Shown here: one piece after another, positions 16,252 through 24,750 of the stretch
Layout of the letters: each line of letters opens with the position of its first letter
How positions within the stretch are numbered: the stretch's first letter is position 1
Assembly: GCF_020166435.1 (NCBI RefSeq)
Contig: NZ_JAINZP010000009.1
Span: 62,001-126,000 of the forward strand
Direction: 5' to 3'
Length of the DNA stretch: 64,000 nucleotides
DNA from: Pectobacterium versatile
GTDB lineage: Bacteria; Pseudomonadota; Gammaproteobacteria; Enterobacterales; Enterobacteriaceae
Position numbers and translations under genes: made by a program
Notes under the pieces: generated by a model
What the model was told of the DNA's origin: nothing
Seen by the model: the letters and a program-made list of their open reading frames with translations, nothing else
Database searches by the model: none

Positions 16252-16704
16252 TTATGACGCGTCGTCAGCAGACTGCTGGTTCAAGGCCGGACGACCACCG
16301 CCGATGGCGATACGCTGAGGCTGCAAGGCTTCCGGCACGTCACGCACCAGATCGATATGCAGCAGGCCATTTTCAAAATGTGCATCGGACACATGCAGGT
16401 GTTCAGCCAGCGTAAAGCTCAGCGTGAAAGGTTTAAACACCAGCCCCTGATGCAGATATTCTACGGCTTTTTCGGACGGTGCCGGGCTGCCTTTCACCGT
16501 CAGGCGCGGGCCTTCCACTTCAATATCCAGATCGGCCTGCCGGAACCCCGCCAGCGCGAGCGTAATGCGGTAGTGGTTGTCGTCTTTCTTCTCGATATTA
16601 TACGGAGGAAAATCAATCGGTTCCTGACTGCCCTGCATTGAGCTGGCTAATTTGTCAAAACCGATCCACTGACGCAGTAAAGGTGATAAGTCGTAGTTAC
16701 GCAT
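16252..16704 (-). CDS. ibpB: small heat-shock protein IbpB
   Basis: This is a 150-residue alpha-crystallin-type chaperone. It has the N-terminal [17 protein letters not shown], the crystallin core with [19 protein letters not shown], and the conserved [22 protein letters not shown] tail that carries the I-x-I-type motif. It holds unfolding proteins for DnaK/ClpB. It is 166 bases downstream of ibpA on the same strand and presumably co-transcribed from the sigma-32 promoter ahead of ibpA. The ATG follows an AGAAGGAGTCATATT site. Confidence 0.95.
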   Translation of the reverse strand: MRNYDLSPLLRQWIGFDKLASSMQGSQEPIDFPPYNIEKKDDNHYRITLALAGFRQADLDIEVEGPRLTVKGSPAPSEKAVEYLHQGLVFKPFTLSFTLAEHLHVSDAHFENGLLHIDLVRDVPEALQPQRIAIGGGRPALNQQSADDAS

Positions 16705-16870
16705 AATATGACTCCTTCTAAGAAGCGAGATAAGTGATGCCCTTGTGGGCGTACTTTATGCCAGCCACGATGCCATAGCTGGCGTCGTCCCCATTCGGCA
16801 GACGAAGCGTTCATTCACAGCGCTACCGTTTCAGGTAAAGCGCGATTCGTGCAAATAACGTGATGTTGGT

Positions 16871-17284
16871 TTACTTGATTTCAATCCGACGCGGCTTCAT
16901 CGCTTCTGGCACGATACGTTCGAGATCGATATACAGCAGCCCGTTTTCCAGATTAGCGCCCTTTACCTGAATATGTTCGGCCAGTTGGAATTTACGCTCG
17001 AAGTTGCGCTCGGCAATCCCCTGATACAGGTAGTTGCGGGCAACCTGCTCACCGGCGTGGGCACCTTTTACAATCAATAAATTGTCGTGCGCGGTGATGT
17101 CCAGTTCCTGCTCGGCGAAGCCGGCTACGGCAATCGCAATGCGGTATTGGTTCTCGTCAACCAGTTCGACGTTGTAGGGAGGATAGCCGCCGTTACTCTG
17201 GGTCTGGCCGGTTTCTAATAGATTGAACAGGCGATCGAAACCAATAGCAGAACGGTACAGTGGGGAAAAATCGGGGTTACGCAT
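16871..17284 (-). CDS. ibpA: small heat-shock protein IbpA
   Basis: This is a 137-residue alpha-crystallin-domain chaperone ([64 protein letters not shown]). It forms mixed oligomers with IbpB on aggregating proteins. It is preceded by a ~109-base leader and a strong sigma-32 promoter, with the AGGAGG ribosome site seven bases before ATG, close to a CTGCATG stretch that could mask it. The order ibpB-ibpA-yidQ-yidR is the E. coli one. Confidence 0.95.
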   Translation of the reverse strand: MRNPDFSPLYRSAIGFDRLFNLLETGQTQSNGGYPPYNVELVDENQYRIAIAVAGFAEQELDITAHDNLLIVKGAHAGEQVARNYLYQGIAERNFERKFQLAEHIQVKGANLENGLLYIDLERIVPEAMKPRRIEIK

Positions 17285-17393
17285 AAAACAGCCTCCTAAA
17301 CATGCAGCGAGGATTTATTTTTACCTTCCTTAATAAGGACAGGTTCACAGCCGGGACAGATACCCTGACGGCGTATCGCTTCTCTTCCGGCTT
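17285..17393 (-). promoter_or_regulatory. ibpA 5' leader, probable ROSE-type RNA thermometer
   Basis: The leader between the sigma-32 start and ibpA is ~109 bases, the size of the enterobacterial ibpA ROSE-like element, and it ends in AGGAGG. ROSE elements repress translation at low temperature by pairing the ribosome site. I infer this from position and size and have not folded the whole leader. Confidence 0.55.
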
Positions 17394-17400
17394 ATCATCA

Positions 17401-17428
17401 ATATGGTGACCCTCCTCAGACTTTCAAG
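17401..17428 (-). promoter_or_regulatory. sigma-32 heat-shock promoter of ibpAB
   Basis: On the reverse strand CTTGAAA (17428-17422) and CACCATAT (17408-17401) are separated by 13 bases, close to the sigma-32 consensus CTTGAAA / CCCCATNT. The start would fall near 17393. Confidence 0.85.
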
Positions 17429-17673
17429 AGGCAAAAAGGAAAAATCGCTGGGTTTCATGCAATATTCACTCACACAGTGGGCGTTATCACATACACTCAA
17501 GATAGACTGGCTTTGACCTCATGCCGTTCGTTTAAGCATTGAGATACACGGGGCGACCACAGGGGTGAGGCGTCCCTACGGGAACTTCCCCCTGTGTTTC
17601 CCCTAAAAACGGACTTAAGTGACCAGTATTAGGCTTTGACCCGCTCTGGCAGCGGTTCTTAATGGACAGGAAT

Positions 17674-18030
17674 ATGACCTTACTGAAAAGTGCGTTGTTC
17701 TCTTTCATCATTACCGGTAGCGGTGCGGTGGCAACCAGCGGTTGCTCCAGCGTGATGACGCATACCGGAAGCGATCAGGGATACTATTCCGGCACGCGCG
17801 CCAGTGTGGATATGCTGCGTGACGACGATACCAACTGGGCGATGATGCCGCTGGTCGCTATCGACCTGCCGTTCTCGGCAGTGGCCGACACGCTGCTGCT
17901 GCCCTACGATTACTACCGCACAGGCAGCGATAAGAACAAACTGTCGACGCGTGAGCGCATTTCGCACAGTGAAGAGCAAAACCAGACCGCCAGTTCACAG
18001 CTCGCCACGATGCCTCATAATCAGCTTTGA
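17674..18030 (+). CDS. yidQ: YidQ/YceK-family lipoprotein
   Basis: The product of ~118 residues has a lipoprotein signal peptide ending SGCSSV (lipobox Cys near residue 24). It is followed by the family's conserved DMLRDD, MPLVAIDLPFSAVADTLLLPYD. It is an outer- or inner-membrane anchored protein of unknown function (DUF1375), adjacent to ibpA as in E. coli. I start at the ATG at 17674, which has ACAGGAAT upstream, rather than at 17662. It converges with yidR (35-base gap). Confidence 0.88.
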   Translation: MTLLKSALFSFIITGSGAVATSGCSSVMTHTGSDQGYYSGTRASVDMLRDDDTNWAMMPLVAIDLPFSAVADTLLLPYDYYRTGSDKNKLSTRERISHSEEQNQTASSQLATMPHNQL

Positions 18031-18065
18031 TAGCACCGCACTCGCCATGAACGCGCGCGTACCGG

Positions 18066-19367
18066 TTACGCCGTTGCCACGACGAAAAGCTGATTAAAAC
18101 CGTCAATCTCCCGCATATACGCAATCTGTTTCCCATCAGGGGAAAAGACCACAGCATCCGCACTCGGTGCACTGTCCGTCCGCGCCGTCAGTCGAGCCAG
18201 CTCCCCGCTTTTCGCATCACACAGCATGATGCTGTTGTCACACACAAACGCCAGAGAACGCCCGTCCGGGTGCCAGTTAAAGGCCGACTGTACGCCGTGT
18301 TCCGTGCGCGTTACCTGTCTCGGTTCACCGCCGTTCGTGGAAAGCGTCCACAGCTGCACCACGCCTGCCTCATCCCGCATCAGGAAAGCAATCTCACTGC
18401 CGTCGGGCGAGGCTCGTAGCCAGTGGCGCGGCTGATTCACCAGACCAGGATAACGACGCGAGTGCGTAAACGTTAAACGCCGCTGCTGCACGCCTGCTGG
18501 CGGCGCAGGCATTGACGTTGCCGTGCCAGCCAGTGGCGCATCACCCGCTTTGGCGTACTCTTCCAGCGCCTCCGGCAAGTCGACGATAAAAACCTCAGGC
18601 ACCGTTGTCCCGTCCGCCGCCAGCGTATCGCCAATAAACGCCAGCGCCCAGCGCTGCCGCGAGCCATCCTGTCGGATATAGCCCGCCGTTCCTACCCAGC
18701 CTTCTTCATAGGCGCGATTGATCTCATCGCTGTCGGGCTGCGGTTGCAGCGTCGTACTACTGACCAGCACACAATAGTGGCTGCCGTCATATTCACGCGG
18801 ATGATTTTTCTCAACCATAACGCCCTGTAACGGCACGGCCACGCCAACATTGCGCAAGTTCAAGGCAGGATCATGCTCATACAGTACATGGTCGTTATAG
18901 GTAAAACTCAGGCGGCTGGCATCCGGGCTGAAGACATGGACATGCGTGCCGCCGCGCAGCGCCCCAGCCTGATAAGGCGGCGTAATGGAGAAGGCATCAA
19001 GCGTGACGGCTTCATCACGCAGGCGATCTGCCACTATCGTTCCACGGCGATGGTGAAAATCATACTGCCACTCGCTATCCGGATTTTCCGGCCCGTGGAT
19101 AAAAACATAGCGCAACGGCTCCTGCGGGCTACAGGTCACCACGCCCACATGCGCACCCGCCGTTGCCCGATAAATTACCTCGGTTTTGCGGCTTTTCAGG
19201 TGTACTCGCTCAATGGTCAGCCCTGTGAATGAAGAACCATAAGGTCGGACGTCATAAACTAGCCACTCTCCATCACATGACCAGCAATTAATGTTGGTAA
19301 GTTGATGACCAACAGCATTAAACGTTAGTTGAACTTCAGCAGACAAGACATCACCCCACTTATTCAA
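18066..19367 (-). CDS. yidR: YidR, DUF3748 beta-propeller-like protein
   Basis: This 433-residue protein closely follows E. coli YidR (HQLTNINCWSCDGEWLVYDVRP; SSFTGLTIERVHL; VFIHGPENPDSEWQYDFHHRRG; PALNLRNVGVAVPL; SDEINRAYEEGWVG). The C-terminal half has WD/TolB-like repeats (RASPDGSEIAFLMRD, NWHPDGRSLAFVCD, FSPDGKQIAYMRE), which point to a beta-propeller related to oligogalacturonate lyase-type folds. There is no signal peptide. Its role is unknown. The first ~12 residues differ from the E. coli protein; the start could be slightly later. Confidence 0.88.
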   Translation of the reverse strand: MNKWGDVLSAEVQLTFNAVGHQLTNINCWSCDGEWLVYDVRPYGSSFTGLTIERVHLKSRKTEVIYRATAGAHVGVVTCSPQEPLRYVFIHGPENPDSEWQYDFHHRRGTIVADRLRDEAVTLDAFSITPPYQAGALRGGTHVHVFSPDASRLSFTYNDHVLYEHDPALNLRNVGVAVPLQGVMVEKNHPREYDGSHYCVLVSSTTLQPQPDSDEINRAYEEGWVGTAGYIRQDGSRQRWALAFIGDTLAADGTTVPEVFIVDLPEALEEYAKAGDAPLAGTATSMPAPPAGVQQRRLTFTHSRRYPGLVNQPRHWLRASPDGSEIAFLMRDEAGVVQLWTLSTNGGEPRQVTRTEHGVQSAFNWHPDGRSLAFVCDNSIMLCDAKSGELARLTARTDSAPSADAVVFSPDGKQIAYMREIDGFNQLFVVATA

Positions 19368-19581
19368 TATCAGTCAATAGTTTGTAAATAAATTTCAGTT
19401 TTATGTATAACTTATTGTTTTTTATTTAAAAAAAACAAACAACAACCGATATTTTCATTCAAAAAAATAGAAAGACTCTCTCAATAACATCCGTTTTTTA
19501 ATTCATTAGCATCGGCGTAACATTCTTCATATCGAAAGGGCAGCCCCCTTTCACCTATCAAACAGAAAAGGATAAGACATC

Positions 19582-19839
19582 ATGAAAAACGTAAAAACCA
19601 TCGCCGCTGCTGTTGTTCTCGCTACCATGACTTTCGGTGCTTCTGCTGCTGAATACGTATCTGCTTCACAGGCTCAGAACCTGGAAAAAGCGGGCGTCGT
19701 TACCGCAACTGCTCAGGACCTGAGCTCACTGCAAGCTCAGCTCGCAGCGAAAGCAGAAAAAGCGGGCGCTAAAGCTTATACCATCACGTCTGCGACCGGT
19801 AACGATCAGCTGCGTGGCTCTGCGGTAATCTACAACTAA
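19582..19839 (+). CDS. DUF1471 (BhsA/McbA/YdgH-type) periplasmic stress protein
   Basis: The 85-residue protein has a clear signal peptide (MKNVKTIAAAVVLATMTFGASAA). It is followed by the ~60-residue DUF1471 domain, including the A.AEKAGAKAYTITSATGNDQLRGSAVIY ending. Family members are periplasmic or outer-surface proteins induced by stress and influencing biofilm or envelope properties. It is preceded by AAAAGGATAAGACATC and a 214-base AT-rich promoter region, and has its own terminator. The codon choice is that of a highly expressed gene. Confidence 0.9.
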   Translation: MKNVKTIAAAVVLATMTFGASAAEYVSASQAQNLEKAGVVTATAQDLSSLQAQLAAKAEKAGAKAYTITSATGNDQLRGSAVIYN

Positions 19840-19917
19840 TCGTTGTTTACCCTGAATTTTTATCCCGCTATGCCATTATAGAAACACCTGCAAGACATCG
19901 CGTATTACCCTCTTTCC

Positions 19918-19950
19918 GGCTTGCCTCCTCATCAGGGCAAGCCGTTTTTT
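19918..19950 (+). terminator. terminator of the DUF1471 gene
   Basis: GGCTTGCC-(loop)-GGGCAAGCC followed by GTTTTTT, about 80 bases after the stop. Confidence 0.88.
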
Positions 19951-20004
19951 ATGTGTGATTTTTATGTGGAAGGGAGACTGTGGGGAAGCTGGAAGGACGG
20001 TTAA

Positions 20005-20031
20005 TTCGGTGTGGCAGAGTGCCACACCGAA
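20005..20031 (-). terminator. hairpin after the GH1/PTS operon
   Basis: TTCGGTGTGGC-AGAGT-GCCACACCGAA is a perfect 11-pair stem 13 bases beyond the GH1 stop. The T-run is weak, but the position fits operon termination. Confidence 0.7.
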
Positions 20032-20043
20032 GTGAACAAAGAC

Positions 20044-21456
20044 TTACGACGTTGAACCTTGAAAGCCATTCTCGGCCGCTGTCGCCGCGAACCATTTTCC
20101 GCTTTTCTTCACCGTGCGCTTTTGCGTCGCCAAATCCAGCTGCACAAAACCATAGCGATTCTTGTAAGCATTCGACCACGACCAGTTATCGATAAACGTC
20201 CACATATGGTAGCCGAGACAGTTGCTGCCTTCCGCGATGCCTTTGTGTACATACTTCAGGTGTTCGCGGACAAAATCGATGCGGTAATCATCCTGAATCT
20301 GACCGTTGGCGTCGAAACGCTGTTCGTTCTCGACGCCCATGCCGTTTTCCGAAATAAAGCAGCGTGGATTGCCGTAATTCACCCGCAGGTTGGTCAGAAT
20401 GTCATAGATACCCGGTTCGTAAATTTCCCAACCGCGATAGGGATTCATTTTTCGTCCCGGCATGTCATAGCTGGAAAAGAACCACTCGGGCATAAACGGA
20501 CTATCAGGATTGACCAGGCTGTCGCGGCATTGGATTCGGCGCGGCTGGTAGTAGTTAATCCCCAGCAGATCGACAATCCCATCAGCCAGCAGCGCGCGAT
20601 CGTCAGGTTGGCAGCTCGGCAGTTGGCCGTATCGGTGCAATAGATTGACCAGTTCCTGCGGGTATTCGCCCCTCAGCGCGGGATCGAGGAAGCTGCGGTT
20701 AAACATCAGATCGGCAATGTTGGCGGCTTTAACATCGGCCGAGTGTTGGGAGCGCGGGTAGGAAGGCGTCAGGTTGAGGATGATACCGATTTCCCCACCC
20801 TGAGGCTGTTCGCGATACGCCCTCACCGCCAGCGCATGCGCCAGCATAGTGTGGTACGCCACCGTTGCAGCACGCTTGAAGTCCACCACGTTCGGGTAGT
20901 GGAAATCATACAGATACCCGCCTTCCACCGGCACCACTGGCTCATTGAACGTAAACCAGTGTTTAACCCTGTCGCCAAACAGGCGGAAACAAGTCGCCGC
21001 ATAGCCCGCATAGGCCACTACCACCGCCCGATTTTCCCAGCCACCCAGCCGCTGCATCACCATCGGCATATCAAAATGGAACAGATTGATAAACGGCGTG
21101 ATGCCCTGCGCCAGCATTTCATCAATGATCTGATTATAAAACGCCACCGCCTGCGGATTCGGTTCACCGACGCCATCAGGAATCAGCCGCGCCCAGGAGA
21201 TCGACGTTCGGAACGTGTTGTGATTCAGCGTCTTCAGCAGCGCGATATCTTCACGCCAGTGCTGATAAAACGTGGAAGTATCCGCCGGCCCAACCTGATG
21301 GTGAAAACGGCCGGGCTGCGTGGCAAACCATTCGTCCCACACGGTGGCGCTTTTACCATAGTTGAGGCTTTCGCCTTCCGTTTGCGGTGCCGAACTGGCG
21401 CTACCCCACCAAAAATTCGCGGGAAAGCGAAAATCGTTCTGAAGATGATCGTGCAT
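20044..21456 (-). CDS. GH1 6-phospho-beta-glucosidase
   Basis: The 470-residue cytosolic glycosidase has the family-1 motifs FRFPANFWWGSASSAPQTEG, the acid/base Glu172 in TFNEP and the nucleophile Glu370 in ISENG. The phospho-sugar-binding C-terminal region (SWSNAYKNRYGF) has the Ser/Lys/Tyr set of 6-phospho-beta-glucosidases. It would split the phosphorylated disaccharide delivered by the PTS proteins encoded upstream (EIIC 26 bases away). It is only distantly similar to the BglA at 41200-42642, so the two operons probably act on different beta-glucosides. Confidence 0.9.
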   Translation of the reverse strand: MHDHLQNDFRFPANFWWGSASSAPQTEGESLNYGKSATVWDEWFATQPGRFHHQVGPADTSTFYQHWREDIALLKTLNHNTFRTSISWARLIPDGVGEPNPQAVAFYNQIIDEMLAQGITPFINLFHFDMPMVMQRLGGWENRAVVVAYAGYAATCFRLFGDRVKHWFTFNEPVVPVEGGYLYDFHYPNVVDFKRAATVAYHTMLAHALAVRAYREQPQGGEIGIILNLTPSYPRSQHSADVKAANIADLMFNRSFLDPALRGEYPQELVNLLHRYGQLPSCQPDDRALLADGIVDLLGINYYQPRRIQCRDSLVNPDSPFMPEWFFSSYDMPGRKMNPYRGWEIYEPGIYDILTNLRVNYGNPRCFISENGMGVENEQRFDANGQIQDDYRIDFVREHLKYVHKGIAEGSNCLGYHMWTFIDNWSWSNAYKNRYGFVQLDLATQKRTVKKSGKWFAATAAENGFQGSTS

Positions 21457-21481
21457 ACGTTCCTCTCTGCTTCACTCGTGT

Positions 21482-22804
21482 TTATGCGCTGGCGCTGGCT
21501 TCGCCCGCAGCCTGCTGTTGTTTCTCCTGTTCCTGTTTAAGCAGCGTGCGCTCATAAACTTTCAGGAACGGGTAATACATCGCGGCCGACATCACCATGC
21601 AGAGCAGACACATGATCACCGGGCTGAACGCCCAGTTCGCCGCCCATGATGCGCCAATTGGCGCCGGCGTCGTCCACGGCGTCAGGGAAACCACCTGCGC
21701 GATCCAGCCAAGCTTCGTCGCCGTATAGGCAATGACAGCATTGACCATCGGTACAAAAATAAACGGCAGGAACAGCAGCGGGTTCATGATGATCGGCGCA
21801 CCAAACAGAATCGGTTCGTTGATGTTGAAAAAGCTCGGCACCACGCCCATGCGGCCAATCGTACGCAGATGAACCGCGCGGCTACGCAGCAGCAAAAAGG
21901 CCAGCGGTAGCGTGGAACCGACCCCGCCGATCAGCAGGTAGTGATCCCAGAATCCCTGCAAATAAATATGCGGCAGCGGCGCACCGGCCGAAAGCGCAGC
22001 CTGATTCAGCGCCAGGTTGGTCATCCAGAACGGGTTCATAATCCCGGTCACGATCAACGCACCGTGAATCCCAGCAAACCACAAAATCTGGCAAATAAAT
22101 ACCGAAATCAGAATCGCGGGCAGCGAATCCGACGCCGAAATCAGAGGTGCCAGTAGGTGCATGATGGCTTCTGGGATAATCATGCCGGTTGCAGACTGGA
22201 TGAACAGGTTAAACGGATGCAGTGTCGCAACGATGACCAGCACGGGGATAAGAATCTCAAACGAACGCGCCACGCCGGTTGGCACCTCTTTCGGCAGGCG
22301 AATCGTGATATTGCGTTTCTTCAGCCAGGCATACACCTCACCCGCGTAAATCGCGGTCAGAATCGCGGTAAAAATCCCTTCCCCAGAGAAGTACTGGGTG
22401 GAAATTTGCTTCTCCTGATAAGGCGCGGCTACCAGCAAGAATGCCATCAGTGCCAGCAGGCCGGTCATGATCGGATCCAGCTTGTAATGCTTGCCGAGGC
22501 TGGCTCCAATCCCCACCGAGATAAAGAAGGTCATGACCCCCATACTGAGGTAGTACGGCAGCATCAGCTGTTCACGGTAGGCAACGGAGAAATCGAGCCA
22601 CGCACGGGCAAATCCTAGCGTGGTATCCGGTGCAAACGGTGGGAAGATAAACACCAGCATAAACGAGCCGATGATCATGAAAGGCAGCGCGGCGATAAAA
22701 CCATCACGAATCGCGATGATGTGGCGCTGTTGCCCTACCACACCTGCCAACGGGGTAATTTTTTGCTCGATGATATTCACCATCGACTGATAGAAGCCAC
22801 TCAT
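21482..22804 (-). CDS. PTS lactose/cellobiose-type EIIC permease
   Basis: This is a 440-residue membrane protein of the Lac/Chb EIIC family with ~10 hydrophobic segments. Conserved stretches are RHIIAIRDGFIAALPFMIIGS, WFAGIHGALIVTGIMNPFW and PSFFNINEPILFGAPIIMNPLLFLPF. It transports and, with EIIB, phosphorylates a beta-glucoside such as cellobiose. It overlaps the EIIB stop by 4 bases and is followed by the GH1 gene. No EIIA is encoded in this operon. Confidence 0.92.
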   Translation of the reverse strand: MSGFYQSMVNIIEQKITPLAGVVGQQRHIIAIRDGFIAALPFMIIGSFMLVFIFPPFAPDTTLGFARAWLDFSVAYREQLMLPYYLSMGVMTFFISVGIGASLGKHYKLDPIMTGLLALMAFLLVAAPYQEKQISTQYFSGEGIFTAILTAIYAGEVYAWLKKRNITIRLPKEVPTGVARSFEILIPVLVIVATLHPFNLFIQSATGMIIPEAIMHLLAPLISASDSLPAILISVFICQILWFAGIHGALIVTGIMNPFWMTNLALNQAALSAGAPLPHIYLQGFWDHYLLIGGVGSTLPLAFLLLRSRAVHLRTIGRMGVVPSFFNINEPILFGAPIIMNPLLFLPFIFVPMVNAVIAYTATKLGWIAQVVSLTPWTTPAPIGASWAANWAFSPVIMCLLCMVMSAAMYYPFLKVYERTLLKQEQEKQQQAAGEASASA

Positions 22805-23124
22805 AGCGGTTGTCCTGATTTTTCGATCAGTGAAAAGGCAAAATCCAGCACGTTGTCACCGCGCTGCATACCGTAATCCATCATGTCTATCGCTGCTACG
22901 GGTACACCTTTTCCCTCGGCTTTCTCCTTGAATGACGCCAGCATATATTTCACCTGTGGCCCTAGTAGCACAACGTCATACTTCCCAACCTGCTCGTCAA
23001 ATTCATGGGCGGCATAGGCGGCAATTTCAACGTTTAGGCCACGTGCATCGGCCACCTCCTTCATTTTTCTCACTAAAAGGCTGGTAGACATCCCAGCGGA
23101 ACAACACAGCATGATCCGTTTCAT
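22801..23124 (-). CDS. PTS lactose/cellobiose-type EIIB
   Basis: The 107-residue cytosolic phosphocarrier has the P-loop MLCCSAGMSTSLLV, whose Cys (residue 6 or 7) accepts phosphate from EIIA, and the LLGPQVKYML motif. The start MKRIMLCC at 23124 is preferred to an ATG 9 bases earlier. It is the first gene of the EIIB-EIIC-GH1 operon. The phosphoryl donor EIIA must come from elsewhere, for example 42679-43020. Confidence 0.9.
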   Translation of the reverse strand: MKRIMLCCSAGMSTSLLVRKMKEVADARGLNVEIAAYAAHEFDEQVGKYDVVLLGPQVKYMLASFKEKAEGKGVPVAAIDMMDYGMQRGDNVLDFAFSLIEKSGQPL

Positions 23125-23200
23125 TTTGAACACCCCGTCGTATGTACGTTATGAATAAAAAAACGTCGTCAATAAAAGCGTCATGAATAAACTTGCCCAT

Positions 23201-23227
23201 TGGAAACAAAACGGAAACCGTTTTCCA
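23201..23227. promoter_or_regulatory. LacI-family operator candidate before the EIIB-EIIC-GH1 operon
   Basis: GGAAACCGTTTTCC (23213-23226) is an almost perfect palindrome with a central CG, the form bound by LacI/GalR-family repressors, with an extra TGGAAAC half-like site at 23201. It lies ~90 bases before the EIIB start. The only LacI-family gene in the window is at 44857. The remainder of 23228-23680 is AT-rich without a visible gene. Confidence 0.5.
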
Positions 23228-23680
23228 TGAAAAAAACCCAGATATGAGAATGGGTTCACGAAATGGTAGACATTGCGGGAAACAATGTGAGGCGGGTCAT
23301 GTAAAACACACTTCAGACGTGAAAGACGGGTAAAAACCACTATTGCAGCACGTATTACGCTAAGTGTACTGATTTCAGGCATTTTCTACTTTTGGCTATA
23401 AAACGACAAATTGAGATTTAAAAAGCCCACAACTATAGCGTCACAACCCAGCAATGTAGCCAAAGTATAACGAATATATACGTCGCAATAATTGGTTAGA
23501 TTACATTTAAAGATTAATCTTTAAAATTTGAAATTTAATTTCAAAGAAAACTTAAATTCATTTATTAAAAACAACATCATATATATTTTACATTTTTATA
23601 AAAAAATATTGTCAGTCAAGAAAAAAGATATCTATAATAGTACATGACAATTCTTATAACCTTATCATTCAAATTAATCA

Positions 23681-23854
23681 TATGCTCTAAATAATTTAAA
23701 CTTCAGGAATGCGGCAAGGGAAATAACCCCGATGACCTTACTCAGGTAAGGATTCTGGTGACAGACAAACCTGCCAGAGGCAGGTTTGAACGCTGCTCGC
23801 AGCGGCCCTAAAGGGCTGAGGCACGCGCAGGTAATTTAAAGTATGACGGATATA
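23681..23854. repeat. ERIC element, insertion-bearing variant
   Basis: The termini CTCTAAATAATTTAAACTTC and TAAAGTATGACGGATATA and the core CTTACTCAGGTAAGGATTCTGGTGA are recognisable but diverged. An extra segment with GACAAACCTGCC...GGCAGGTTTG and GCCCTAAAGGGC hairpins makes it ~174 bp. The same insert occurs in the element at 28478-28806. Confidence 0.75.
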
Positions 23855-23936
23855 TTTTAGTTTACATTAAATAACACGCTATTAATTTCTTTGATATCCT
23901 ATGAATATAATTCATTTAAAAATAATGGAGTATGAA

Positions 23937-24722
23937 ATGAAAAAATTATCACCCATTGTTATTGCACTATTTTTTTATACCGGAGCATCCAGCGCGATAC
24001 CTCCTCAATTTTCTTCAAAACCGTCCTTTGAAGATGATTTCGGCACCAATGAATTAGATGAAACAAAGTGGATTTATCGGTATTTAGGAAAAAGAAATTT
24101 TTGTATCAATGACAAATCCGCTGTTTCTATTCAGAATGGTGTTTTAAAAATTACAACCTATACGAAAAAGAACGAAAAAGGCGAAATTAATAACTATTGC
24201 GGTATGATAGCAACAGAAGGAAAGTTCAAGCAAAAGTATGGCTATTGGGAGGCGAGCATCAGATTTAATAGTATTCAAGGTGTTCAGCCAGCGTTCTGGG
24301 TTCAGTCCGCAACGGTTGGAAAAGATATCAGCAACCCTGAAAAATCGGGTGTGGAAATAGATGTTTTTGAACATCTGGCTGAAGCCAAAGCCAATGAGTA
24401 TGACAATGCACTACATTGGAATGGTTATGGAAGTAATCATAAGCAGTGGTCCAAAAAATATGCAGAAACAAATATTAATGATGGAAATTTTCATAAATTT
24501 TCCGTTGCGTGGACAACAGAAAGTTATACATTTTACCTAGACGATAAAGAAATCGAGCAAGTTTCAGCTAAAGCAGCGCCGATATCCATTGCAGAGCAAT
24601 TTATTATATTAAGCACAGAAGTGCCCCGAAAAAATTACCCCAGTAATGGATTCGGTAACATGAATGAATCTAAAGCCACATTAGAAATAGAGTACGTGAG
24701 AGTTTATCCATTGAAAAATTAA
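23937..24722 (+). CDS. secreted GH16-family beta-glucanase
   Basis: The product is ~261 residues with a signal peptide (MKKLSPIVIALFFYTGASSA). The mature part is a GH16 concanavalin-type fold with the catalytic motif E-I-D-V-F-E (Glu140, Asp142, Glu145) and the flanking QKYGYWEASIRFN and FHKFSVAWTTESYTFYLDD strands. Such enzymes cut mixed-linkage glucan, laminarin or related polysaccharides outside the cell. I place the start at 23937 because GGAG lies 8 bases ahead; an upstream ATG would bury the signal peptide. A gene for an unrelated His/Cys protein follows after 28 bases. The substrate is not decided by the sequence. Confidence 0.87.
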   Translation: MKKLSPIVIALFFYTGASSAIPPQFSSKPSFEDDFGTNELDETKWIYRYLGKRNFCINDKSAVSIQNGVLKITTYTKKNEKGEINNYCGMIATEGKFKQKYGYWEASIRFNSIQGVQPAFWVQSATVGKDISNPEKSGVEIDVFEHLAEAKANEYDNALHWNGYGSNHKQWSKKYAETNINDGNFHKFSVAWTTESYTFYLDDKEIEQVSAKAAPISIAEQFIILSTEVPRKNYPSNGFGNMNESKATLEIEYVRVYPLKN

Positions 24723-24750
24723 ATTTACCATCACAAAAGAGGGTCATATT

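Noticed and set aside
20743..21540. 265-codon forward frame across the GH1 gene
   Set aside because: Antisense to a clear GH1 gene with both catalytic motifs; the composition is Arg/His-rich and there is no ribosome site.
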